From the NCBI RefSeq assembly GCF_000241325.1, contig NZ_BAEI01000091.1, forward strand, positions 1 through 64,000: a stretch of 64,000 nucleotides of DNA, written 5' to 3'. The notes below the pieces were generated by a model. It was given only the letters and a program-made list of their open reading frames with translations. It was not told the DNA's origin and ran no database searches. The stretch comes from Gordonia polyisoprenivorans NBRC 16320 = JCM 10675 (GTDB lineage Bacteria > Actinomycetota > Actinomycetes > Mycobacteriales > Mycobacteriaceae). Position 1 is the stretch's first letter; every line of letters begins with the position of its first letter. Made by a program: the position numbers and the translations under genes. Positions 16,477-25,848 of the stretch are shown here, in pieces.

Positions 16477-17936
16477 AGGACGTCGACCTCCGCGGTGGGG
16501 ATGGGTTCGGTGAAATGCAGGGCGGGAATCTCGATGAGACGGTCCTCGCCGTCGAGGGACCGGAATCGGATGAACTCGGTCGCCACGGGGTCGCCGGTGG
16601 CCGACGATTGCCGCAACGCCCACGACCACAACACGATCACGTGGGCGAGATAGGGGTCGTCGAGGGAATCGATGACCTCCGACAACGCCACCGGACCGTC
16701 GACGACCGCGTTGTTGACCACCTCGGTGAGTTCGACGGTGTCGACCTGGCCGGCCAGCGAAACGAACGAATCGAGATCGGTCTCCCCTGTCGCGGGTACC
16801 GCCGGTTGCGGGGGTTCAGGGGTGCGGATCTCGAACGCGAGACGCCCGTTGGACGTCAGCGCGGGGGTGGCCAGCGGCAATTCGTAACCCAGCCGCCGAT
16901 CGGCGAGAGAGATCGTGAGCAGTTCGTTGGCCGTGGCCAGGGCGTCGTTGAGTTGGCGGGCGATACCGCGGCTCTGCTCGAGGGTTCCCGAGGCGACGAA
17001 TCGGCGGATCCGACGCGCGCAGCGGCGACGGATCCGGCCGACCTCGTCGATCTGCTGGGTGACCAGCACGAAGAAGTTGTCCATCACCGATCGCAACCCT
17101 GGATCGATGGCGGGCAGATGCGCGGTGACGGTCTCGATGTCGGAGACCAATCGAGCCCGTTGGGTCGGGTCGCCGATCATGTGCGTGAACGCGTGATAGG
17201 ACGCGCTCTGCGAGGACTCCAGCAAGGCCTCGTAATCGTCGAACATCTGCCGCTGCCGGTCCCGATAGGCCAGATCGGAGTCGTTCGGATCGTCGAGGAG
17301 CGCGGTGGTGATGCGGTCGAGCATGCTGCCGTACTGCCCGATGTCGGAGATGATCTGCTCCATCTGGTAGGCGATGGCGCGGGCCTCGTCCTCGGCGGCC
17401 CGCAGATCCGGTCGGCGCCGGCGACCGGCGTCGAGGTCGGCGAGTTCGGCGTCGAGTTCCTCGATCTGATGGGTGAGGTCCTCACGGATGTAGCTGGGGT
17501 CGTCGCTGACCTGACCGGCCACGCGCCGCAAACCTGCCGCGATGCCGTTGATCGAACCCGCGGTGGCCACCGAGTCCTCCCGGCGCAGCCGCCGCATGTA
17601 ATCGAGCACCGAGCGCGCCTCGGGGGTGAGGTAGCACAGGTTCTGGGTCGCGACGACCGGGTCGGCCATCCGATGCAGCCACCCGTTCTTGGCCCACAGT
17701 TTCAGCAGATCCATGCCGTGGGGCTGGTCGCCGACGCCGAGTTCGGCCATGTCGCGTTCGAGCCGGATCGCCAGATCGGTTTCCGACCGGCGCGCCCCGA
17801 AGTCGAGGTGACGCTCCATCAATGTCACGTAGAGCGCGGAGTTGGTCGCGGCGAACAGCCGGACGGCCGCGGATCGTTGGATCGATCGGTTGGTCTCCCA
17901 CGCCTGCATGAGCGTGGGCTGAGTTGCACTGTCCAT
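16473..17936 (-). CDS. mksF: DUF3375 protein, MksF/JetA kleisin subunit
   Basis: A 487-residue protein, the usual DUF3375 length. The start (LMQAWETNRSIQRSAAVRLFAATNSALYVTLMERHLD), the helical middle with Asp/Arg-rich coiled coil (LTHQIEELDAELADLDAG) and the C-terminal LAHVIVLWSWAL segment fit the MksF/JetA family, the kleisin of MksBEF and Wadjet complexes. The ATG at 17936 was chosen because the family begins there; the long open frame upstream is codon bias. It is the first gene of a minus-strand operon. The 270 bp before it hold GC-rich direct repeats (GTTCGGTTGC twice) but no clear promoter. Confidence 0.92.
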   Translation of the reverse strand: MDSATQPTLMQAWETNRSIQRSAAVRLFAATNSALYVTLMERHLDFGARRSETDLAIRLERDMAELGVGDQPHGMDLLKLWAKNGWLHRMADPVVATQNLCYLTPEARSVLDYMRRLRREDSVATAGSINGIAAGLRRVAGQVSDDPSYIREDLTHQIEELDAELADLDAGRRRRPDLRAAEDEARAIAYQMEQIISDIGQYGSMLDRITTALLDDPNDSDLAYRDRQRQMFDDYEALLESSQSASYHAFTHMIGDPTQRARLVSDIETVTAHLPAIDPGLRSVMDNFFVLVTQQIDEVGRIRRRCARRIRRFVASGTLEQSRGIARQLNDALATANELLTISLADRRLGYELPLATPALTSNGRLAFEIRTPEPPQPAVPATGETDLDSFVSLAGQVDTVELTEVVNNAVVDGPVALSEVIDSLDDPYLAHVIVLWSWALRQSSATGDPVATEFIRFRSLDGEDRLIEIPALHFTEPIPTAEVDVL

Positions 17937-18206
17937 CGCCGCCTCGTGGGTTCGTCTCGGGTTCGGTTGCTCGTCGGGGTTCGGTTGCGATCGGGGGTCG
18001 GGTTGGTGGCCGGGCCGCCAGGTAGTCTCCCACGTCCACCGATCGTGGCCCGCGCCACGTCCGAGCCGCTGTGGACAACCACGCCGACACGCCGAGGCGA
18101 CCGGCCGAAGAGATCCGCATGTCGCGAGGCGTCGAACTCCAGGCAAAGGACGTACCGGTAACGACGGTTCTCGTCACGGCCGCTGCGAGAAGAGGGTGAT
18201 CCACCG

Positions 18207-19678
18207 ATGTCCGAGTTGCGCCTGGTGATGCCGCACCAGTTGTTCGAATCACATCTGAACGCCGAGCCCGGCACGCGGTTCGTTCTCGTCGAGCACGATC
18301 TGCTGTTCCGCCAGTACCGCTTCCACCGGCAGAAGCTGATCCTGCATCGTGTGTCGATGCGCCGGTTCGCACAGCGGCTGCGCCGCCACGGATTCGACGT
18401 CGAGATCATCGAGACCGACTCCGCAACCACCAGCCGAGAATCCCTGAGCGCTGTGGTGCGGCGGCTGCGCCCGTCGTCGGTGCACCTCTACGACGTCGTC
18501 GACGACTGGCTCGCCGCCGATGTGTGCGGCGCCCTGGCCGACGCCGGGATCGACCTCGACGCCGAGGCCACCGCCGAGAGCCCCAACTTCCTCACCTCAC
18601 GACGCCAGATCACCGAGTTCTTCGACGGCCCGACCGCCCGGATGAGCGAGTTCTACACGTGGCAGCGGCGCCGCCTCGGCATTCTCGTGGACAGCGCAGG
18701 CGTGCCCGCAGGCAAACGCTGGAGCTTCGACGCCGACAACCGCAAGCCGCTCCCCCGCAGGCTCGACGTGGCCGTGCCGCGGTTTCCCGATCCGGACGAA
18801 CACGTCGACGCGGCCATCGAATGGGTCGAGAAGGAGTTCCCCGACAATCCCGGCGACGCGCGAGCGTTTCGGTGGGCCACCGACCACCGTGGGGCGCGCG
18901 AGATGTTCGAGGACTTTCTCGCCGAGCGATTCGCCGGGTTCGGCCCCTACGAGGACGCCATCAGCACCACCATCCGTACCTCTTCCACGCCATGCTCACG
19001 CCCGCCCTCAACATCGGCCTAGTGTCACCGCGGACGGTGCTGCGCCGCGCACTCGAGGTCGGCGGGCAGGGCGAGATCGGGCTCGCCGGGCTCGAGGGAT
19101 TCGTCCGTCAGCTCATCGGGTGGCGCGAGTACATGCGCGCCACCTACGTGGTCCACGGTCGCACGATGCGGACCGCCAATCGGCTGGGACATCGCCGCGC
19201 ACTCGCGCCGGGCTGGTGGACGGCGCAGACCGGGCTCGTGCCGGTCGACGGTGTCGTGCGCCACGTCCTGGACTGCGGCTGGGCGCATCACATCGAGCGG
19301 TTGATGATCCTCGGTAATGCCATGTGTCTCTTGCGAACCCATCCCGACGAGGTCTATCGGTGGTTCATGGAGATGTTCGTCGACGCCTACGACTGGGTGA
19401 TGGTGCCCAACGTCTACGGGATGAGCCAGTTCGCCGCGGGCACCGCCATCACCACCAAGCCGTACGTCTCGGGCAGCAACTACCTGCGCAAGATGTCCGA
19501 CCTCCGCAAGGGACCGTGGTGCGCGGAGTGGGACGGCCTGTACTGGACGTTCGTCGCCGATCATCGCGACGTTCTCGACCGCAACCGCCGGTCGTCGTTC
19601 GTGGTGGCCAATCTCGAGCGCATGGAACCGTCGACCAGGGCCGCCCACCTACGCACGGGCCGGCGTTGGCTCGACTGA
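18207..19678 (+). pseudogene. Cryptochrome/photolyase-related protein (PhrB/FeS-BCP type), frameshifted
   Basis: Two frames together give a complete 490-residue protein of the deoxyribodipyrimidine photolyase-related family, a prokaryotic (6-4) photolyase/cryptochrome group with FAD and a 4Fe-4S cluster. The first frame (18207 to about 18970) starts SELRLVMPHQLF and runs to FGPYEDAIS. The second frame continues HHPYLFHAMLTPALNIGL and ends with MILGNAMCLLRTHPDEVYRWFMEMFVDAYDWVM, then WTFVADHRD. Adding one C to the CC at 18970-18971 restores the frame exactly (ACC ACC CAT CCG). Without it the protein stops at 271 residues, before the FAD/cluster domain. It is either a recent null allele or an indel error. 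Confidence 0.9.
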
Positions 19679-19736
19679 CGATCGCGGAGGTGTCTCTCGG
19701 GCCGCGTGGCGCACGTGAGGGTGCCACCATGGAGTC

Positions 19737-20728
19737 ATGTTGCCCACCCTCGACCTCACCGCAGCCGACACCGACGGGCAGGCCTTCGCGACCGCGCTGC
19801 GCGAGGCCGCCCACCAGCACGGATTCTTCTACCTCGTCGGACACGGCATCGCGCCGGCGCGGATCGACGAGGTCCTGCGACTGGCCCGTGAGTTCTTCGC
19901 GTTGCCCGACGCCGAGAAGCGGCGGATCTCCCAGCTGGACAGTCCCGCGTTCCGGGTTATTCACGTCTCGGCGGTGAGTTGACGAACGGACTCGTCGACT
20001 GGCGCGAACAGGTCGACATCGGCCCGGACCGGCCCGTCGTCGACGGTGCGCACGGGTACTGGAACCTACAGGGCCCCAACCTGTGGCCGGAGCGTCCCGC
20101 CGGATTCCGTGCGGCGTTCGAGGCGTGGATCGACGCGGTGTCGGAGGTGGGCGTGCGCCTGCTGCGGCAGTGGTCGGCCTCACTCGGAGCGCCGGCCGGC
20201 TACTTCGATGACGCGTTTGCCGACCGTCCGGCGACCCTGCTCAAGGTGGTGCGCTACCCGGGCAGCATCGACCGGGACCAGGGCGTCGGAGCGCACAAGG
20301 ATTCCGGTGTCCTCACGCTGCTGCTGGTGGAACCGGATTCCGAAGGGCTGCAGGTGGAAACGCTGGATGGCACCTGGGTCGACGTGCCGCCGAAGCCGGG
20401 CGCGTTCATCGTCAACATCGGTGAACTGCTCGAGGTGGCCACCGGCGGTTACCTGCGCGCGACCCGGCATCGGGTGCGCGCGCCGCGCCCCGGCACCGAC
20501 CGTATCTCGATTCCGTTCTTCCTGAATCCGGCTCTCGATGCCACGATCCCGATCATCGAACTGCCGCCGGAGCTCGCGGCGTTGTCCCGCGGTGTCGAGG
20601 CGGACCCGGACAATCCGATCTTCAGCACCTACGGCGAGAACGCCTGGAAGTCCCGGGTGCGCGCGCACCCGGATGTGGCGCAACGACATCATGGGATCAC
20701 TCCTCTCGGCCCGGCATCCGCCTACTGA
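19737..20728 (+). pseudogene. 2-oxoglutarate/Fe(II) oxygenase, isopenicillin N synthase-like, frameshifted
   Basis: The first frame (ATG 19737, GGAG just upstream) encodes the DIOX_N-type domain: HGFFYLVGHGI and FFALPDAEKRRI. The second frame carries the double-stranded beta-helix with the iron triad HKD (GVGAHKDSGVLTLL) and distal His (RATRHRVRAP), plus the 2-oxoglutarate Arg (GTDRISIPFF). Restoring one G in the GGG at 19954-19956 joins them as FRGYSRLGGELTNGL, which reads naturally. As written, the first product stops after 81 residues and lacks the active site. It is the second adjacent gene with a -1 shift. Substrate unknown. Confidence 0.88.
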
Positions 20729-20753
20729 TCAGTCCGGTCTGATCAGTCCGGTC
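20726..20753. repeat. 14-bp tandem duplication across a convergent junction
   Basis: TGATCAGTCCGGTC occurs at 20726-20739 and again at 20740-20753. The first copy begins with the TGA stop of the oxygenase gene. The second contains the minus-strand stop (TCA at 20743-20745) of the CoA-transferase gene. TGATCA within the unit is itself palindromic. Confidence 0.9.
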
Positions 20754-22245
20754 GCGCAAGCCATTCCGGCCGGCACGAGCCGCGCGGAACCAGCACCGTG
20801 CGGTAGCGCCCCGGCGTCTGGCTCATCCGGACCTGGTCGGTGACACCCTGATACGCCCCGAGCGGTGTCTCGGCGGTGAAGGTCTCGGGATCGAGATAAC
20901 GATGGGTGCCGTCGCCGACATCGGTGCCGGCGATCTCGTGGGCGTAACCACGATCGAACACACCCATCCCGATGATCCAGAGTGCAGCCCGGGTCAGCGA
21001 CACATGCACCCGGTAACTGCCGCCGTCGCGGGCGCGGCGGGTGAGGGCTTCGACGATTCCCGCGGTGAGCAACCACGACACGATGTAGTCGTTGACGACG
21101 AGAATCGGTGGGAGCTTGGGCTTGTCGCCCCCGCCCTCGAGCAGCATCATCCCGGTCAGGCTGCCCGCGGTCTGATCGAATCCGACCTGTGACGACCACG
21201 GGCCGTGCTCACCGTTGAGAGAGGCGGTGGCGTAGACGATCCCGCGATGTCCGTCGGCGGCGGCATCGGCGGACAGTCCGATCTTGTCGAGGTAGCCGGG
21301 CCGGCGGTTCGCGTAGAACACGTCGGCGTCGCCGAGCAGCCGACGAATCCGGGCGGCACCGTCGGCGTCGTAGGGATTGATCGTCGATGACCGTACGCCG
21401 ACGTTGGCGGTGGCATAGGTCGCGTCGTGCTCGAGTTCGTCGGGACGCCATACGTTGAGCACGTCGGCGCCGTGCAGGGCCAGTGCCCGGCCGACCCCGG
21501 CGCCGGCGATCACATGTCCCATGCCCAACGCCCGGATGCCGTCGAGGGGCTGGTCGACCCCTCCGGGCAGCGGGACGGGGTCGCCGTCGGCGATGCGGGT
21601 GATCTCGATGAGCGGCATGTCGGCGAGAACATCCCGATAGTGCGGTTCGTCGAGGAGTTCGGCGGTCGTGCGCAGCATTGGCAGGACGACGCCCGCCTCG
21701 ACGGCGGCGGCCTCGAGTTCGGCGGCCTTCCAGCTCGCGATGGCCGCCGCGACGGCATCCTTGTCGTCGGGTACCCCGAGGAGTCGCTGCGCACCGACCT
21801 TGATCTTCGGATACGGGTTCAGCGGCATCATCCACCGATCGTCGCCGGTGCGGTAGAAGCGGAATCCCAGCGCGTTCGAGGGGTTCGACGGGGTGGCCGG
21901 CGGATAACCGTTCAGCATCTCCCACCGGCGATCGTAGAAGGGACACAACCGATGTGGTGCGCTCCGCAGATCCACGGCGATGTCCTGGCCGGCGCCGCCG
22001 CGGACCTGCCACAGCTTGGCGACGGCGGCGGACTTGGCGGCGAGTGCGATGGCCGACGCTCCGCCGAGGCGCAAGGTGCTCGGCACCACCGGGTCGGCGC
22101 CGTCGAAGGTGACCGTGCCGCCGATGTCGTCTGCCGACATGCCGATGCCGCCCAGCACATCGGCGAGTTCTGTTGCGGGGTCAAAGGAGTCGTCGGTGGC
22201 CGGCGCGGCGATGGCCGCGCGCAGTCGGTCGGTCAGGGTGGTCAC
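20743..22245 (-). CDS. CoA-transferase family III (CaiB/BaiF) protein
   Basis: A 500-residue protein with the CaiB/BaiF layout in its second half: IRALGMGHVIAGAGVGRALALHGADVLNVW, then LLGDADVFYANRRPGYLDKIGLS and GFDQTAGSLTGMM. Family III enzymes move CoA between acyl groups through an aspartyl thioester. The N-terminal half is a degenerate copy of the fold, making it longer than typical 400-residue members. The GTG at 22245 overlaps the stop of the AtuA-like gene (GTGA), so the two are coupled. It probably activates the acid processed by the neighbour; substrate unknown. Confidence 0.85.
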   Translation of the reverse strand: MTTLTDRLRAAIAAPATDDSFDPATELADVLGGIGMSADDIGGTVTFDGADPVVPSTLRLGGASAIALAAKSAAVAKLWQVRGGAGQDIAVDLRSAPHRLCPFYDRRWEMLNGYPPATPSNPSNALGFRFYRTGDDRWMMPLNPYPKIKVGAQRLLGVPDDKDAVAAAIASWKAAELEAAAVEAGVVLPMLRTTAELLDEPHYRDVLADMPLIEITRIADGDPVPLPGGVDQPLDGIRALGMGHVIAGAGVGRALALHGADVLNVWRPDELEHDATYATANVGVRSSTINPYDADGAARIRRLLGDADVFYANRRPGYLDKIGLSADAAADGHRGIVYATASLNGEHGPWSSQVGFDQTAGSLTGMMLLEGGGDKPKLPPILVVNDYIVSWLLTAGIVEALTRRARDGGSYRVHVSLTRAALWIIGMGVFDRGYAHEIAGTDVGDGTHRYLDPETFTAETPLGAYQGVTDQVRMSQTPGRYRTVLVPRGSCRPEWLARPD

Positions 22246-24059
22246 ACCAGCTCCTCGTGGTCCGCGGCGGTCAGGTCGGGAACAGTCGCGTCGGCGGTCA
22301 GCAGGTCGTCGGGGATCAGCACCTGTCGCGAGCGTAGATACTCCCCGATCGCCTTGCCCACCTGGTCGATTCGCAGGTTCGAGGATCCGCCTGTGCCGAG
22401 CAGGCCCTTGAACACGAAGTGGATTGCCCGCAGATCGGGGAACTCGTGGCGCACCACGTCGATGTCCTTGGTCTCGGGAATCAGGCGGCGGATCTCGTCG
22501 GTGGACAGGAATCGCCGCAGCCACGGCCACACCCGCGGATCCGGGGTCCACACACCAACATTGGAGTTGCCGCCCTTGTCGCCGCTGCGCGCATGCACGA
22601 CGGTGCCCAGTGGCGCGCGGGTGACGCGCTCGGGAAGCGGTGCCTCACCGGGCTCGGGATGCACGGGTTGGGGGGTCGTCGCGGTGGCAGGTGGCACGGC
22701 GGCGTCGATGACGGTGCCGTCGTCGAGGATCGCCCGGTGCTGCAGTGCACTCTGTGGGAGGAGGCCCGGCCAGTAGTCGACCCGGGGTTGGGGACGGGAA
22801 TGCAGTCCGGCGGCACCGTCGTGGAAATAGCCGGGGACGCCCTGCAGGTACAGGCTGCCCAGGCGTGACCCCATCTCTGCGCGCGTGAGCGTTTCGGCAT
22901 CGTCGGCGACAGCCATGACGCGCAGCGCAACCGTTGCCGCCCACTGGGATTCGGGGTCGTCGGCGGGCTCACCGACCTGGGTGAGGTCGATCTGCACCCC
23001 GTCGGGCAGATCCCGGTTCAGTTGGTCGCGGATGAGGGCGATCTTCTCCTCGACATGCGGTGAGGTGACGAATACCGTGTTGACCACGCTCGCGCCGACG
23101 GTGCCGAAGAGGGCGACCTTGGTGGTCGGTGGCGGCGGGGTGCCGGCCGCGCCGGACACCGTGACACGATCGGGGCCGGCCTGATCGACCCGCACGTGGT
23201 CGAGGTGGACGGTGACATCGGGGTTGAGATAGATCGGGCCCTGGATCTCGTAGACGAGCTGGGCGGTGACGGTGTCTGCGGTGACCGCTCCCCCGTCCCG
23301 GGCGTGTTTGGTGATGACGCACGTGCCGTCGGCGGCGACCTCGCCGATCGGGAAACCCGGTGTGGTGCGGTTGGGGATCTCGAGGAAACCGGAGAAGTTC
23401 CCGCCGACCGCATGAGCACCGCATTCGATGATGTGGCCGGCGACCACGGCCCCGGCCAACGCATCCCAGTCGTCGGCGGACCAGTCATGCCACCACGCCG
23501 CCGGACCGACGGTCAGTGAGGCATCGGTGACGCGGCCGCAGACCACGATGTCGGCGCCGGCGCGCAGCGCTCCGGCGATTCCCCAGCCGCCGAGGTAGGC
23601 GTTGGCCGCGATCGGCCGGGCCGCCCAGGAATCGAGCGGCGCACCGGAATCAAGGTTGTCGAAGCGATGTCCGGCGGCCTGCAGATCGGCCAGGTCGGCG
23701 AGGATGTTGTCGCCCTCGAGGTGTGCGACGCTCACCGTGACCCCGGCGTCGGCGAGTTCGTTACGCAATGCCTCCGCGAGCCGGTCGGGCGCGAATCCGC
23801 CCGCATTGGTCACGACCTTGATGCCGCGCTCGGCGATTGTCGCCAGGTGGGGGCGCAGCTGGCGCACGAAGTATTCGACGTATCCGCGGGAGGGGTCTCG
23901 GTGGTGCACCGCCGACAGTGACGCGAGGGTGATCTCGGCGAGATAATCGCCCATGAGCACGTCGACGGGGTCGCCGGCGATGGCCTCGTCGATGGCGGTC
24001 CGGCGATCGCCGAGGTAGCCGGAGAAATTGGCGATGCGGATGGGTCGTCGCACGGTCAT
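22242..24059 (-). CDS. Acyclic terpene utilisation AtuA-like protein (DUF1446)
   Basis: A 605-residue protein. The N-terminal DUF1446/AtuA domain (IRIANFSGYLGDR, LMGDYLAEITLA, VVTNAGGF, VVCGRVTDASL, GHIIECGAHAVGGNFSGF) is followed by a C-terminal AtuA-like domain (VVHARSGDKGGNSNVGV, IHFVFKGLLGTGGSSNLR). AtuA belongs to the citronellol/geraniol utilisation locus of Pseudomonas, but related proteins occur with many CoA-ester pathways and its reaction is unclear. The ATG at 24059 is the domain start; an upstream extension in frame lacks homology. It forms an operon with the CoA-transferase, divergent from a LysR regulator. Confidence 0.85.
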   Translation of the reverse strand: MTVRRPIRIANFSGYLGDRRTAIDEAIAGDPVDVLMGDYLAEITLASLSAVHHRDPSRGYVEYFVRQLRPHLATIAERGIKVVTNAGGFAPDRLAEALRNELADAGVTVSVAHLEGDNILADLADLQAAGHRFDNLDSGAPLDSWAARPIAANAYLGGWGIAGALRAGADIVVCGRVTDASLTVGPAAWWHDWSADDWDALAGAVVAGHIIECGAHAVGGNFSGFLEIPNRTTPGFPIGEVAADGTCVITKHARDGGAVTADTVTAQLVYEIQGPIYLNPDVTVHLDHVRVDQAGPDRVTVSGAAGTPPPPTTKVALFGTVGASVVNTVFVTSPHVEEKIALIRDQLNRDLPDGVQIDLTQVGEPADDPESQWAATVALRVMAVADDAETLTRAEMGSRLGSLYLQGVPGYFHDGAAGLHSRPQPRVDYWPGLLPQSALQHRAILDDGTVIDAAVPPATATTPQPVHPEPGEAPLPERVTRAPLGTVVHARSGDKGGNSNVGVWTPDPRVWPWLRRFLSTDEIRRLIPETKDIDVVRHEFPDLRAIHFVFKGLLGTGGSSNLRIDQVGKAIGEYLRSRQVLIPDDLLTADATVPDLTAADHEELV

Positions 24060-24114
24060 CGGTACGCTCCTTCGCGTGGTCTGTCCGGCACCGATCTCCT
24101 CGTCCGGGGGGCTG

Positions 24115-24124
24115 ATACCGGTAT
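24115..24124. promoter_or_regulatory. Palindrome between divergent lysR and atuA-like genes
   Basis: ATACCGGTAT is a perfect 10-bp palindrome (within GATACCGGTATTC) about 55 bp upstream of the AtuA-like start and 130 bp upstream of the lysR start. LysR regulators usually bind such AT-flanked dyads between divergent genes. Assignment is by position only. Confidence 0.35.
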
Positions 24125-24255
24125 TCGCGTCGAGACCGACGCTATCGACATCGTCCGATGGCCACCACGACCGATTCGCGAACGGCGAGATGATCGTTGC
24201 GGTCATGGCGCGCACCCGGCGGAGGGTGATGGTTCGGTGTCCTATCGTGAAGGGC

Positions 24256-25152
24256 GTGGACCTGCCCCATCTGCGCTACTTCGTCGCCGTCGCCGAGGAG
24301 CGCAGCTTCACGCGAGCCGCCGCCCGGCTGCACATGGCGGGTTCGCCGCTGAGCCAGCGCATCAAGGATCTCGAACGCGAGTTGGGCACACCGTTGTTCA
24401 TCCGCGCGCACCACCGGATCGATCTCACCGATGCCGGCGAAGCGCTGCTACCGCGGGCCCGCGACATCCTCGACCGGGTGGACGCGTTGCCGGCGGTCGT
24501 GGCCGATGCGCAGCGGCACGCCCTGCGGCCCGCGGTGATCGGGATCGCGCCGGAGGTCACGCCCAGCGTGCGGGACAACGTTCTCGACACGCTCGCCGAC
24601 CGCCACCCCGACATCGCCGCGCAACTGCTGCCCGCGAGCACCGCACCGCTGTTGCGAGACCTGCGCGCCGGGGCGGTGGATGTCGCACTCGTCCACGGGC
24701 CCGTCGACGGTGAGGGAATCGACAGCCTGCTCCTCGAACGCAGCCCGGTCGGTGTGGCCGTCGGCTCCAAGATCGTGGCGGGACAACCCGATTCGATCAC
24801 GCTCGGCGAACTGGCGCACGTGCCGTTCGCCTCGATCAACCACGAGGCCGCACCCGAGATCTACCGCAACCTCGACCGGCTGCTCGACCGGCACGGCGTC
24901 CGTAAACGAATCACGTTGCCCGACGATAATTTCGCCGGCCTTGCACATCTGGTTGCCAGCGGACAGGCCTTCACCCTCATCTCCCTCGGCGAGGGCATCG
25001 GTGGCCGGATGTTCGCCGGTGAGGCGGTGCAGGTCATCCCGTTGCGTGACACCCGCGCGCACATCAGCACCGTCGCGGTGTGGTCCCACCGACGCGCCGA
25101 GGCCGAACCGCTGATCGCCGACCTCGTGGACGTGGTCCGCGCGCTGCGCTGA
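24256..25152 (+). CDS. LysR family transcriptional regulator
   Basis: A 298-residue protein with an N-terminal winged helix-turn-helix (LPHLRYFVAVAEERSFTRAAARLHMAGSPLSQRIKDLE) and a substrate-binding domain ending HISTVAVWSHRRAEAEP. Recognition-helix residues follow the LysR pattern S-x-x-L-S-Q-x-I-x-x-L-E. I chose the GTG at 256 of this kilobase (24256) because LysR proteins usually start a few residues before L-x-x-L-R-Y-F; GTG 24247 and ATG 24229 remain possible. It is divergent from the AtuA-like/CoA-transferase operon and most likely controls it in response to a pathway acid or CoA ester. Confidence 0.88.
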   Translation: MDLPHLRYFVAVAEERSFTRAAARLHMAGSPLSQRIKDLERELGTPLFIRAHHRIDLTDAGEALLPRARDILDRVDALPAVVADAQRHALRPAVIGIAPEVTPSVRDNVLDTLADRHPDIAAQLLPASTAPLLRDLRAGAVDVALVHGPVDGEGIDSLLLERSPVGVAVGSKIVAGQPDSITLGELAHVPFASINHEAAPEIYRNLDRLLDRHGVRKRITLPDDNFAGLAHLVASGQAFTLISLGEGIGGRMFAGEAVQVIPLRDTRAHISTVAVWSHRRAEAEPLIADLVDVVRALR

Positions 25153-25179
25153 ACAGGTCCTCCGACGATCCTGAACGGG

Positions 25180-25848
25180 TCAGCCGATGAGGCCGTCGCG
25201 TCGCGCCCGGTCGACGGCAGCGGTTCGTGAACGTACACCGAGTTTGGAAAAGATGTGCACGAGATGGGATTTGACGGTCATCTCGCTGAGCAGCAGGCGT
25301 TTGGCGATCTCCCGGTTGCTGTGTCCGGCGGCGACCTCGACGAGCACGTCGATCTCGCGCGCGGTGAGCACCGCGTCGGCCGGCGCCCGCATCCGTGACA
25401 TCAGCCGCGTGGCCACCATGGGCGACAACGCGCTTTCGCCGGCAGCTGCGGCGTGCACCGCGGCAATGAGTTCGGTGGGTGGGGTGTCCTTGAGCAAATA
25501 GCCCGACGCGCCGGCTTCGATGGCCGCGAGGATGTCGGCGTCGGTGTCGTGATTGGTGACCACCAGCACCCGGGGCACCGGTCGCAGCGTCAGCAGTCGT
25601 CGGGTGGTCTCCACCCCGGACAATCCCGGCCCGAGCCGCAGATCCATCAACACCACGTCGGGTACGGGAGCGGGCGGCGTGCACCGGGCGATCGCCTCCT
25701 CACCGGTGGCGGCCTCCCCGACGACCCGGATGCCGTCGGACTCGGTGAGCAGCGCACGCAGACCGGCTCGCACGATCGCATGGTCGTCGGTGATCAGGAC
25801 GCAGATCGGAGGCTCCGCGGACGAGTCCGGGTCGGTCGGTGCGGTCAT
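25180..25848 (-). CDS. Two-component response regulator, NarL/LuxR type (ChrA-like)
   Basis: A 222-residue regulator. In the receiver domain the acidic pair is D21-D22, the phospho-acceptor D69 (VVLMDL) and the conserved Lys K120 (GYLLKD). The C-terminal LuxR-type HTH (LTAREIDVLVEVAAGHSNREIAKRLLLSEMTVKSHL) lies at about 155-215. Its ATG overlaps the sensor-kinase stop, so kinase and regulator are co-translated. The pair lies divergently beside an FtsX-type permease and ATPase, the layout of the corynebacterial haem-sensing ChrSA with its target hrtBA. The haem role is inferred from that arrangement. Confidence 0.9.
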   Translation of the reverse strand: MTAPTDPDSSAEPPICVLITDDHAIVRAGLRALLTESDGIRVVGEAATGEEAIARCTPPAPVPDVVLMDLRLGPGLSGVETTRRLLTLRPVPRVLVVTNHDTDADILAAIEAGASGYLLKDTPPTELIAAVHAAAAGESALSPMVATRLMSRMRAPADAVLTAREIDVLVEVAAGHSNREIAKRLLLSEMTVKSHLVHIFSKLGVRSRTAAVDRARRDGLIG

